Positions 26,039 through 32,579 of a stretch of 64,000 nt of DNA are shown here, in pieces (positions within the stretch are counted from its first letter, which is position 1; each line of letters opens with the position of its first letter). The notes beneath the pieces were generated by a model that saw nothing but the letters and a program-made list of their open reading frames with translations, searched no databases and was not told where the DNA came from. Origin of the DNA: Pseudomonas alloputida (GTDB taxonomy: Bacteria > Pseudomonadota > Gammaproteobacteria > Pseudomonadales > Pseudomonadaceae); contig NZ_CP128540.1 in assembly GCF_021283545.2 (NCBI RefSeq), forward strand, positions 5,243,501 through 5,307,500, written 5' to 3'. The position numbers were made by a program, and so were the translations under genes.

Positions 26039-27328
26039 TTAATCATCATGGTGCAGGTACGCCGCCTGCTTCGGCAGGCGCAGGCTGAACAGGAAGGCAA
26101 TCGCCATCATCGCCGTCACGTACCAATAGAAAGTGTTTTCCATCCCCAGGGTTTTCAGGCCCAGGGCCACATACTCGGCCGAACCGCCGAATGCTGCGTT
26201 GGCCACCGCGTAGGCCAGGCCAACACCCAGTGCACGCACCTGCGGCGGGAACATCTCGGCCTTCACCAGACCGCTGATCGAGGTGTAGAAACTCACGATA
26301 CACAGGGCCAGGCTGATCAGCACGAAGGCCATGATCGGGCTGGTCACGGTTTTCAGCGCCATCAGCAGCGGCACGGTGCACAGGGTACCGAGGCCGCCGA
26401 ACAGCAGCATCGAATTGCGCCGGCCGATACGGTCGGACAGCATGCCGAAGAACGGCTGCACCACCATGAACAGGAACAACGCCCCGGTCATCACGTAGCT
26501 GGCGTTCTTGGCGGTCATGCCCGCGGTGTTGACCAGGTACTTCTGCATATAGGTGGTGAAAGTATAGAAAATCAGCGAGCCACCCGCGGTGTAGCCCAGT
26601 ACCGTGATGAACGCCGCTGCGTGATTGCGGAACAAACCTCCGATCGAACCTGCATCCTTGTCATTGCGGGCTTCGGCGCTACTGGTCTCGTGCAGCGAAC
26701 GGCGCAGCATCAGCGAGATCAGGGCGGCGATGGCGCCCACCACGAAGGGAATGCGCCAGCCCCAGGCCCGCAGTTCATCTTCAGTCAGCAGCTGTTGCAG
26801 GATCACCACGACCAGGACTGCCAGCAACTGGCCGCCGATCAGGGTGACGTACTGGAACGAAGCAAAGAAGCCGCGCTGCCCACGCAGCGCTACTTCACTC
26901 ATGTAGGTGGCCGTGGTGCCGTATTCGCCCCCTACCGACAGCCCCTGGATCAGGCGGGCCAGCAATAGCAGCGCCGGGGCCCAGGTGCCGATGCTGGCAT
27001 AGGTGGGCAGGCAGGCGATCATCAGGGAGCCGAAGCACATCATCAGCACCGAGATCATCAGGGAATTCTTGCGACCATGGCGGTCGGCGAGGCGGCCGAA
27101 GATCCAGCCACCAATGGGGCGCATCAAAAAGCCCGCGGCGAATACACCCGCCGTGTTCAACAGCTGCACGGTGGGGTCGTCGGAGGGGAAGAAGGCCGGG
27201 GCGAAGTAGATCGCGCAGAAGGCGTAGACGTAGAAGTCGAACCATTCCACCAGGTTGCCTGATGAGGCACCGACAATAGCGAAGATGCGCTTGCTGCGTT
27301 CTTCGCCGGTGTAATAGGTTGAGGTCAT
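26039..27328 (-). CDS. pcaT: MFS dicarboxylate/3-oxoadipate transporter
   Basis: This 429-aa, 12-TM metabolite:H+ symporter is close in sequence to the kgtP product at 2486. [25 protein letters not shown] and [15 protein letters not shown] are the matching blocks. In P. putida PcaT is reported to take up 3-oxoadipate and related dicarboxylates. GGAG lies 10 nt before the ATG. It follows pcaF after a 187-bp gap that holds a REP pair and a CTAGGTA dyad, so it may have its own control. Confidence 0.9.
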   Translation of the reverse strand: MTSTYYTGEERSKRIFAIVGASSGNLVEWFDFYVYAFCAIYFAPAFFPSDDPTVQLLNTAGVFAAGFLMRPIGGWIFGRLADRHGRKNSLMISVLMMCFGSLMIACLPTYASIGTWAPALLLLARLIQGLSVGGEYGTTATYMSEVALRGQRGFFASFQYVTLIGGQLLAVLVVVILQQLLTEDELRAWGWRIPFVVGAIAALISLMLRRSLHETSSAEARNDKDAGSIGGLFRNHAAAFITVLGYTAGGSLIFYTFTTYMQKYLVNTAGMTAKNASYVMTGALFLFMVVQPFFGMLSDRIGRRNSMLLFGGLGTLCTVPLLMALKTVTSPIMAFVLISLALCIVSFYTSISGLVKAEMFPPQVRALGVGLAYAVANAAFGGSAEYVALGLKTLGMENTFYWYVTAMMAIAFLFSLRLPKQAAYLHHDD

Positions 27329-27350
27329 GACGGGTTTACTCCTGGAGGGT

Positions 27351-27374
27351 CCTAGGTAGTTCTAGACATACCTA
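27351..27374. promoter_or_regulatory. inverted repeat upstream of pcaT
   Basis: CTAGGTA / TACCTAG arms of 7 bp with a 10-bp spacer centred on TCTAGA, 22 bp before the pcaT start. It does not resemble the PcaR box. Confidence 0.45.
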
Positions 27375-27429
27375 GTAACACACTCGTTCCGCTATCGGGC
27401 TGGCAATGGGCCTTATGTCTCACAGGAGA

Positions 27430-27507
27430 GGCCTCTTCGCGGGGAAGCCCGCTCCCACAGGTGATTGCGTGGATCCCTGTTGGAGCGGGCTTCCCCGCGA
27501 AGAGGCC
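27430..27507. repeat. inverted REP pair (BIME) inside the pca run
   Basis: Two perfect 26-bp arms (27430-27455 and 27482-27507) in opposite orientation are separated by 26 bp, 9 bp downstream of the pcaF stop. Transcribed RNA could form a very long hairpin. Confidence 0.92.
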
Positions 27508-27515
27508 GGTACAGG

Positions 27516-28718
27516 TCAAACCCGCTCGATGGCCAACGCCAGACCTTGGCCGACACCCACACACATGGTCGCCAGGCCCTTGCGACCGCCACTCTTCTCC
27601 AGCTGGTGCAACGCAGTCAGTACCAGGCGTGCACCGCTCATGCCCAGGGGGTGGCCCAGGGCAATGGCACCGCCATTAGGGTTTACCTGGGGCGCATCGT
27701 CAGCCACACCCAGCTCACGCAGCACCGCCAGGCCTTGGCTGGCAAACGCTTCGTTAAGCTCGATCACGTCGAAATCACTTACCGCTATCCCCAGACGCTC
27801 GGTCAGTTTGCGCACCGCCGGCACCGGGCCAATGCCCATGACACGTGGCGCAACGCCGCCGCTGGCCATGCCCAGAACGCGGGCACGCGGAGTCAGGCCG
27901 TGTTTCTTCACCGCTGCGGCCGAGGCCAGGATCATCGCCGCAGCACCGTCGTTCACGCCCGAGGCGTTGCCGGCGGTGACCGTCTTGTCCGGGCCGTTGA
28001 CCGGTTTGAGCTTGGTCAGCGCCTCCAGCGTGGTTTCCGGGCGCAGGTGTTCGTCACGTTCGACGATGATTTCGCCCTTCTTGTGAGCGATACGCACCGG
28101 CACGATTTCTTCGGCAAAGAAGCCGGCAGCCTGCGCAGCGGCAGCCTTCTGCTGGCTGCGCAGGGCGAAAGCGTCCTGATCAGCACGCGAAACCTGATAG
28201 TCGTCGGCCACGTTGTCGGCGGTTTCCGGCATGGAATCCACACCGTACTGGCTCTTCATCAGCGGGTTGATGAAACGCCAGCCAATGGTGGTGTCTTCCA
28301 GCTTCATGTTGCGCGAATAGGCGCTTTCAGCCTTGCCCATGACGAACGGGGCGCGCGACATCGACTCGACGCCACCGGCAATCACCAGCTCCATCTCGCC
28401 GCTGGCGATGGCGCGGAACGCGGTGCCGACGGCATCCATGCCCGACGCGCACAGACGGTTCAGGGTGACGCCCGGGATGCTTTCCGGCAGGCCGGCCAGC
28501 AGCAGTGCCATGCGGGCCACGTTGCGGTTGTCTTCACCGGCCTGGTTGGCGCAGCCGAAGAACACTTCGTCTACCTGGTCCCACTGCACGCCAGGGTTGC
28601 GCTCGATCAGCGCCTTCAGCGGCACGGCGGCCAGGTCGTCGGCCCGCACGCTGGCCAGGGCGCCGCCGAAGCGGCCGATCGGGGTACGGATGGCGTCACA
28701 GATGAATACGTCGTGCAT
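27516..28718 (-). CDS. pcaF: beta-ketoadipyl-CoA thiolase
   Basis: This 400-aa thiolase cleaves 3-oxoadipyl-CoA to succinyl-CoA and acetyl-CoA, the last step of the pathway. Cys90 (LNRLCASGMDAVG) is the acyl acceptor; His356 (GHPLGMSG) and Cys386 (CVGVGQG) complete the triad. AGGAG precedes the ATG. The upstream leader of about 190 nt contains PcaR-type boxes and a possible 18-codon ORF. The CoA-transferase genes pcaIJ are not in the window. Confidence 0.95.
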   Translation of the reverse strand: MHDVFICDAIRTPIGRFGGALASVRADDLAAVPLKALIERNPGVQWDQVDEVFFGCANQAGEDNRNVARMALLLAGLPESIPGVTLNRLCASGMDAVGTAFRAIASGEMELVIAGGVESMSRAPFVMGKAESAYSRNMKLEDTTIGWRFINPLMKSQYGVDSMPETADNVADDYQVSRADQDAFALRSQQKAAAAQAAGFFAEEIVPVRIAHKKGEIIVERDEHLRPETTLEALTKLKPVNGPDKTVTAGNASGVNDGAAAMILASAAAVKKHGLTPRARVLGMASGGVAPRVMGIGPVPAVRKLTERLGIAVSDFDVIELNEAFASQGLAVLRELGVADDAPQVNPNGGAIALGHPLGMSGARLVLTALHQLEKSGGRKGLATMCVGVGQGLALAIERV

Positions 28719-28769
28719 CAGGCTTCTCCTGCCAGCTGGCCATGGTCAGCGGCGGTACGGGCGTCGAGG

Positions 28770-28826
28770 TCACGCATGGCGGACAGCTCGATTTGGGTGG
28801 GTTCGGAAATGGTCTGCGCGTGGCAT
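28770..28826 (-). CDS. possible leader ORF upstream of pcaF
   Basis: An 18-codon ORF (MPRADHFRTHPNRAVRHA) has AGGAG 8 nt before its ATG and ends 51 nt before pcaF. It lies between the PcaR boxes and the pcaF start, so it would be in the mRNA leader. It is rich in His and Arg codons (7 of 18). Too short for statistics. Confidence 0.3.
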   Translation of the reverse strand: MPRADHFRTHPNRAVRHA

Positions 28827-28892
28827 TTGGAGGCTCCTGGTCAGGGTGCTTCGGTAAACCCAGATTAAGGAGACTGGTAGGTACCTTACAAT

Positions 28893-28924
28893 CCGATAAT
28901 CGACTATCTGTGCGATTAACGAAC
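28893..28924 (-). promoter_or_regulatory. PcaR boxes of the pcaF promoter
   Basis: GTGCGATTAACGAAC (28910-28924) differs at one base from the reported PcaR sequence read in reverse, and CCGATAATCGAC (28893-28904) carries the core in the other orientation. PcaR with 3-oxoadipate activates pca genes from such boxes near the -10 region. Confidence 0.75.
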
Positions 28925-28984
28925 CATTTGTTGCACGACTATCCACCCCACGCGCAGGGCAACTGTGCGCCCTGATTGCAGCAC

Positions 28985-29038
28985 AACGCCGCCCCTGCGG
29001 GAGCGGCGTTACGCTGTGAATGGGCCGCAACGCGGCCC
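28985..29038. other. two stem-loops after pcaK
   Basis: AACGCCGCCCC...GGAGCGGCGTT (28985-29010) and GGGCCGC-AAC-GCGGCCC (29022-29038) lie directly after the pcaK stop in the minus direction. Neither has a T run; partial termination is possible. Confidence 0.5.
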
Positions 29039-29044
29039 TCGCCC

Positions 29045-30391
29045 TCAGGTTGCGTCGGCGTGGCTGACCAGCCCCTTGACGACCACTCCCACGGTCGCCA
29101 GCGCCGCCGGTACCAGCAACGCCGTCAGCACCTGCTCGAAGCTCCAGCCCAGGCCCAGCAGCGTTGCACCACTCCAGGCGCCGAGAATCGCACCAAAGCG
29201 GCCAATACCCAGCATCCACGATACGCCTGTGGCCCGGCCCTGGGTGGGATAGAAGCGCGCCGCCAGCGATGGCATTGCCGACTGCGCACCGTTCACGCAC
29301 ATACCAGCGACGAGCACCAGCGTGGCTAGCAGAGTGATGTTGCCCAGGCTCTGCCCCACTGCGTAGGCGAACACCCCGGCCAGCAGATAGAAAATGCCAA
29401 TTACCTTGTGCGGATTGAAACGGTCCATGGCCCAACCCACACCGACTGCACTTAGCACGCCGCCAAACTGGAACAGCGCGCCGATGAACGCCGCCTGCTC
29501 CATGCTCGCGCCGCTGTCACGCATCAGGGTTGGCAGCCAGCTGGTCAGGAGGTAGACGATCACCAGGCCCATGAAATAGGTCAGCCACAGCAACACGGTG
29601 CCCAAGCCATAGGTGCCAGAGAAGATCACCGCGAACACGTTGCGCGCAGCCACCGCCTTTTGCTCAGGCACGCTGAAACTGCCTGCCTCGGCCACCACTT
29701 GCGGCGCGATTGGCGACAAGGTCTTGCGCACCTTGTCGGTGCCGCGGTTGCGCACCACCAGGAACCGCGCCGACTCCGGCAGCCAGATCATCAGCACCAG
29801 CGCCAGCAGCAACGGCAGCACGCCACCGATGACCAGCAGGCTGTGCCAGCCGTAGGCCGGGATCATCTTGGCGGAAATGAAGCCACCACCCGCCATGCCC
29901 AGGTTGAAGCCACAGAACATGCTGGTCACCAGCAGCGACTTGAGGCGCTCCGGGGTGTATTCGGACAACAGCGTGGTAGCGTTGGGCATGCCTGCACCCA
30001 GGCCCAGGCCAGTCAGGAAGCGCAGTACCAGCAACTGGTCGACGTTGGTGGCATAGGCCGAGGCCAGGCTGAAGCCACCGAACACCAGCACCGCCCCCAC
30101 CAGCACGCCTTTGCGGCCGAAACGGTCAGCCAGCGGCCCGGAGCCCAAGGCACCGAACACCATGCCGATCAACGCGGCACTCATGACCGGCCCAAGGCTG
30201 GCGCGGTCGATCCCCCACTCTTGCGACAGTGCAGGGGCGATGAACCCCATGGCAGCGGTGTCCAGGCCGTCGAGGAAGACGATCAGGAAGCACAGCAGCA
30301 CGACCCGCCACTGATAGCGGGACAGCGGCTGCTGATTGATGAATGACTGAACGTCGAGGCTTTTGCCGACGTTGGTTTGCGCTTGGTTCAT
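29045..30391 (-). CDS. pcaK: 4-hydroxybenzoate/protocatechuate transporter and chemotaxis protein PcaK
   Basis: This 448-aa, 12-TM MFS protein belongs to the aromatic acid:H+ symporter family. DGLDTAAMGFIAPAL in TM1 holds the essential Asp residues, and GPLADRFGRKGVLV is the 2-3 loop motif. In P. putida PcaK imports 4-hydroxybenzoate and is needed for chemotaxis to it. A CA motif AACAATAA overlaps the start codon, which suggests Crc/Hfq translational repression. It lies 320 bp downstream of pcaR with its own promoter region. Confidence 0.94.
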   Translation of the reverse strand: MNQAQTNVGKSLDVQSFINQQPLSRYQWRVVLLCFLIVFLDGLDTAAMGFIAPALSQEWGIDRASLGPVMSAALIGMVFGALGSGPLADRFGRKGVLVGAVLVFGGFSLASAYATNVDQLLVLRFLTGLGLGAGMPNATTLLSEYTPERLKSLLVTSMFCGFNLGMAGGGFISAKMIPAYGWHSLLVIGGVLPLLLALVLMIWLPESARFLVVRNRGTDKVRKTLSPIAPQVVAEAGSFSVPEQKAVAARNVFAVIFSGTYGLGTVLLWLTYFMGLVIVYLLTSWLPTLMRDSGASMEQAAFIGALFQFGGVLSAVGVGWAMDRFNPHKVIGIFYLLAGVFAYAVGQSLGNITLLATLVLVAGMCVNGAQSAMPSLAARFYPTQGRATGVSWMLGIGRFGAILGAWSGATLLGLGWSFEQVLTALLVPAALATVGVVVKGLVSHADAT

Positions 30392-30398
30392 TATTGTT
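30391..30398 (-). promoter_or_regulatory. Crc/Hfq-type CA motif at the pcaK start
   Basis: On the minus strand AACAATAA fits AAYAAYAA, and its last A is the first base of the pcaK ATG. Binding of Hfq with Crc here would block initiation. Confidence 0.5.
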
Positions 30399-30477
30399 AT
30401 CCAGAATGTGGGGCACAGTCAGGCCATTGCACGCGGGCATCCGGTACAAGGGCGATGATTGGGGTATATGGCCTGGG

Positions 30478-30540
30478 TCAGCCTGGATATAACGATACTG
30501 CATGCGGGTGCGGCCGCAGCAGCGAGGTGACAGTATTCAT
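30478..30540 (-). CDS. possible leader ORF upstream of pcaK
   Basis: A 20-codon ORF (MNTVTSLLRPHPHAVSLYPG) begins at an ATG with AGAGG 9 nt upstream and ends 86 nt before pcaK. There is no other evidence that it is translated. Confidence 0.22.
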   Translation of the reverse strand: MNTVTSLLRPHPHAVSLYPG

Positions 30541-30569
30541 GAGTGAGTGCCTCTAGTGTTTTTCTTGTT

Positions 30570-30587
30570 CGGTCGGCTAGCCGACCG
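30570..30587. promoter_or_regulatory. perfect 18-bp palindrome upstream of pcaK
   Basis: CGGTCGGCTAGCCGACCG is an uninterrupted palindrome about 180 bp upstream of pcaK. It is unlike the PcaR box and could be an operator for another regulator. Confidence 0.45.
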
Positions 30588-30641
30588 TTGCGAGAGACAT
30601 TAATCAGCCGGCCGAGGTGACGCAATTCACCCGGCACGACA

Positions 30642-30660
30642 CTGTGCGTTTATCGCACAG
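30642..30660. promoter_or_regulatory. PcaR-like dyad between pcaR and pcaK
   Basis: CTGTGCG-TTTAT-CGCACAG is a perfect 7-bp dyad. Its core GTGCGTTTATCGCAC matches 13 of 15 positions of the PcaR box at 31615-31629. It is about 250 bp upstream of pcaK. The remainder of the 320-bp gap holds no supported gene. Confidence 0.5.
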
Positions 30661-30711
30661 GAAACGGTTTTGCCTGTTCTGATCCGGGGCCGCAAAGTGC
30701 TCCCTGCGGTC

Positions 30712-31587
30712 TCAACCAAACAACTGGTGGCAAAGGTCCCGGCTGGCTGCCAGCAAAATCGGCAAGAACCGCTGCTCCAGTTCACTGCGGGTCACCCGCC
30801 CGACATGGGTACTGACGTTCAGCGCAGCCAACACCTGCCCCGAAGCGTCATACACCGGCACGGCAATCGATCGCAGCCCCTGTTCCAGTTCCTGGTCTAC
30901 CACACACCAGCCCTGTGCGCGCACCTGCTGGATGCAGGCGAACAACGATTCGGGGTCATTCAGGGTGCGGCTGGTGCGCGCTTTGAGGTCGGCACGTTCC
31001 AGGTACTCACGCAGGCTGGTGTCATCCATGGCCGCCAGCAGAATGCGCCCCATCGACGTGCAATAGGCCGGCAGGCGCCCGCCCACCGACAGATCGACCG
31101 AGATCAGCCGCTCGACCGTGGCCGAACGGGCTATATAAAGGATGTCGTCGCCCTCGAGGGTGGCCATGTTGGCCGCCTCATGCAGCTGGTCGCTGATGCG
31201 ATCCAGGTACGGCTGTGCAGAAATTGCCAGCGGCGTCGACGACAGGTAGGCATGCCCCAAGGTCAGCACTTTGGGCAGCAGCGAATAGGTACGCCCGTCG
31301 GTGGTGGCGTAACCCAGTTTGATCAACGTGTGCAGGCAACGGCGCACCGCCGCGCGAGGGATTTCGGTACGGTGACTGATCTGGGCGATGGTCAGGTGGC
31401 GCTTGCGCTCCTGGAATGCCTGGATCACGGCCAGGCCACGTGCCAGTGAGGTCATGAAGTCCGGGTCACCGGTAAAGGCCTGGATGCGCTTGGCCGGGGA
31501 AGCCACGATCGGCGGCGCCATGGCAGCCGAAGCAGGTCGCGCCACCTCAGCATTGCCGGAATCGTTGCCCAGGGTTTCGTCACTCAT
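30712..31587 (-). CDS. pcaR: IclR-family regulator PcaR
   Basis: This 291-aa protein starts at ATG 31587 with GAGG 6 nt upstream; a longer frame of seven codons lacks a ribosome site. An Ala-rich tail (1-35) precedes the IclR winged HTH (about 40-100, LTIAQISHRTEIPRAAVRRCLHTLIKLGY) and the ligand domain (about 115-285). PcaR activates pca genes with 3-oxoadipate and represses itself, as published for P. putida. Its known 15-bp box lies 28 bp upstream of the start. Confidence 0.95.
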   Translation of the reverse strand: MSDETLGNDSGNAEVARPASAAMAPPIVASPAKRIQAFTGDPDFMTSLARGLAVIQAFQERKRHLTIAQISHRTEIPRAAVRRCLHTLIKLGYATTDGRTYSLLPKVLTLGHAYLSSTPLAISAQPYLDRISDQLHEAANMATLEGDDILYIARSATVERLISVDLSVGGRLPAYCTSMGRILLAAMDDTSLREYLERADLKARTSRTLNDPESLFACIQQVRAQGWCVVDQELEQGLRSIAVPVYDASGQVLAALNVSTHVGRVTRSELEQRFLPILLAASRDLCHQLFG

Positions 31588-31614
31588 CGCACACCTCAAA
31601 AAAAACACCGGTTC

Positions 31615-31648
31615 GTGCGATTATCGAACAAACGGCCGATAATCGCAA
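31615..31648. promoter_or_regulatory. PcaR operator upstream of pcaR
   Basis: GTGCGATTATCGAAC (31615-31629) is the exact reverse complement of the reported PcaR box GTTCGATAATCGCAC. A second copy, GGCCGATAATCGCAA (31634-31648), follows in the other orientation. The pair abuts a rightward TTGACC at 31649. Confidence 0.85.
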
Positions 31649-31773
31649 TTGACCGCCGACACTTTTGCTTATACCTTTCCCATGCCACTTGTGGCTTCTT
31701 TGGAGAGACTGGTCAGGTACCCACCGTAGAAGTCCCCAGGCAACGGCCTCGCCTTTCGGCGAGGCCGTTTTTC
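31649..31773 (+). ncRNA. candidate small RNA with promoter and terminator
   Basis: A rightward promoter-like TTGACC-N15-TATACC (31649-31675) is followed by about 90 nt without a credible ORF. It holds a GCCAC-TT-GTGGC hairpin (31684-31695) and a very strong terminator (31742-31772). The terminator has a T run only in the rightward direction, yet no gene runs into it: pcaR runs leftward and the next gene starts further right. A short independent transcript explains this best. The 15-nt spacer is short, so the promoter is the weaker part. Confidence 0.5.
31742..31772 (+). terminator. strong rho-independent terminator without an upstream protein gene
   Basis: Twelve-bp stem AACGGCCTCGCC (31742-31753) / GGCGAGGCCGTT (31758-31769), TTTC loop, then TTT. 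Confidence 0.9.
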
Positions 31774-31926
31774 ATTACGGCCCGCCCTGACATTGCAACG
31801 AACTTCTATCCGCCATTCCTTTCAAACTTTGTACGAAAGGTCCCAACTGTTCGCGGGCACAATCTGCTACTTACGCCAGATGATGTCAGGGTTGCGTAAA
31901 TTATCGATGTTCGGCGAATTATCGGT

Positions 31927-31935
31927 TGCTATAAT
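31927..31935 (+). promoter_or_regulatory. extended -10 promoter of the 66-aa gene
   Basis: TGCTATAAT is a perfect extended -10 box, with no good -35. It gives a leader of about 125 nt. Three ATTATCG or ATAATCG cores (31900-31937) surround it and resemble the PcaR core, so PcaR or a relative could act here. Confidence 0.5.
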
Positions 31936-32066
31936 CGATTGCGCAGGCCCTCCGCTTACCGTGGTCGTTGAACCTTCCGCTTTATCAAGCCGTTGCGGCC
32001 AGCAAGGCAAAATGCATGTTGCACAATGCATGACAACAGTCATTACACTTATTTCAGGTACTGCAC

Positions 32067-32267
32067 GTGACGAAAGATGAACTGCGCGCGGAACTCGAGC
32101 GCCAGGCTGAACGTTACAAGGATGTTTATGGTGGCGAAGTCACCACATACGCCGCACAACCGGATCCGGAACGCAAACCCTGGCGCAAGCGTGCCAGCGT
32201 TCGCGACCAGGCCTTCAGCCAGGAACTGGAACGCATCGAAAAAGAACTGCGCAGCGACAATCCCTGA
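32067..32267 (+). CDS. small charged hypothetical protein
   Basis: This 66-aa protein starts at GTG with AGGT 8 nt upstream. It is highly charged (MTKDELRAELERQAERYKDVYGGEV... ending ELERIEKELRSDNP), with predicted helices at both ends and no signal peptide. Codon use fits the genome. A clear extended -10 promoter lies upstream. I do not recognise a named family. No function can be assigned. Confidence 0.65.
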   Translation: MTKDELRAELERQAERYKDVYGGEVTTYAAQPDPERKPWRKRASVRDQAFSQELERIEKELRSDNP

Positions 32268-32579
32268 GCCTCGGGGCCCTCTGCGCGTCGTCGCCCGGCC
32301 TACCCGGGCGAGCTCGATCTTTACTGTCTGGCCGATGATGAAATGGAATCACACAAATTTCATACAGCCGTTTGAATTTTTGCGAAATGGATTTTTCTCA
32401 AGATTTCGGCCTTTTTTCGCCCTACTTTGTGATTTTTAGCCGCTATTTACCTCCCGTACCGCCCCCCTCTGCATGACACGCTTGCACCATGAAGACTGTC
32501 ATCTGCCTGTTACAGGTGCATCGATTGCCAAGGTTTTCTGGCATAATCCCGCCCCCCTAAGACCCGCCAGACAACCTTC
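32268..32579 (+). other. 312-bp region upstream of the phosphate transporter
   Basis: No gene is seen. It includes a GC hairpin (CGCCCGGCCTACCCGGGCG at about 32291-32309), an AT-rich middle, and a Pho-box-like repeat with a CATAAT at 32542-32547. Confidence 0.55.
32496..32513 (+). promoter_or_regulatory. Pho-box-like repeat upstream of the PiT gene
   Basis: CTGTCAT-CTGC-CTGTTAC: two 7-bp direct repeats with a 4-bp spacer, matching the PhoB layout. The first copy is exact. It is 28 bp before a CATAAT -10-like box, further than usual. Confidence 0.45.

Noticed and set aside
31615..32080. Two frames of about 95 codons between pcaR and the 66-aa gene
   Set aside because: They run through PcaR boxes and a strong terminator and lack ribosome sites.
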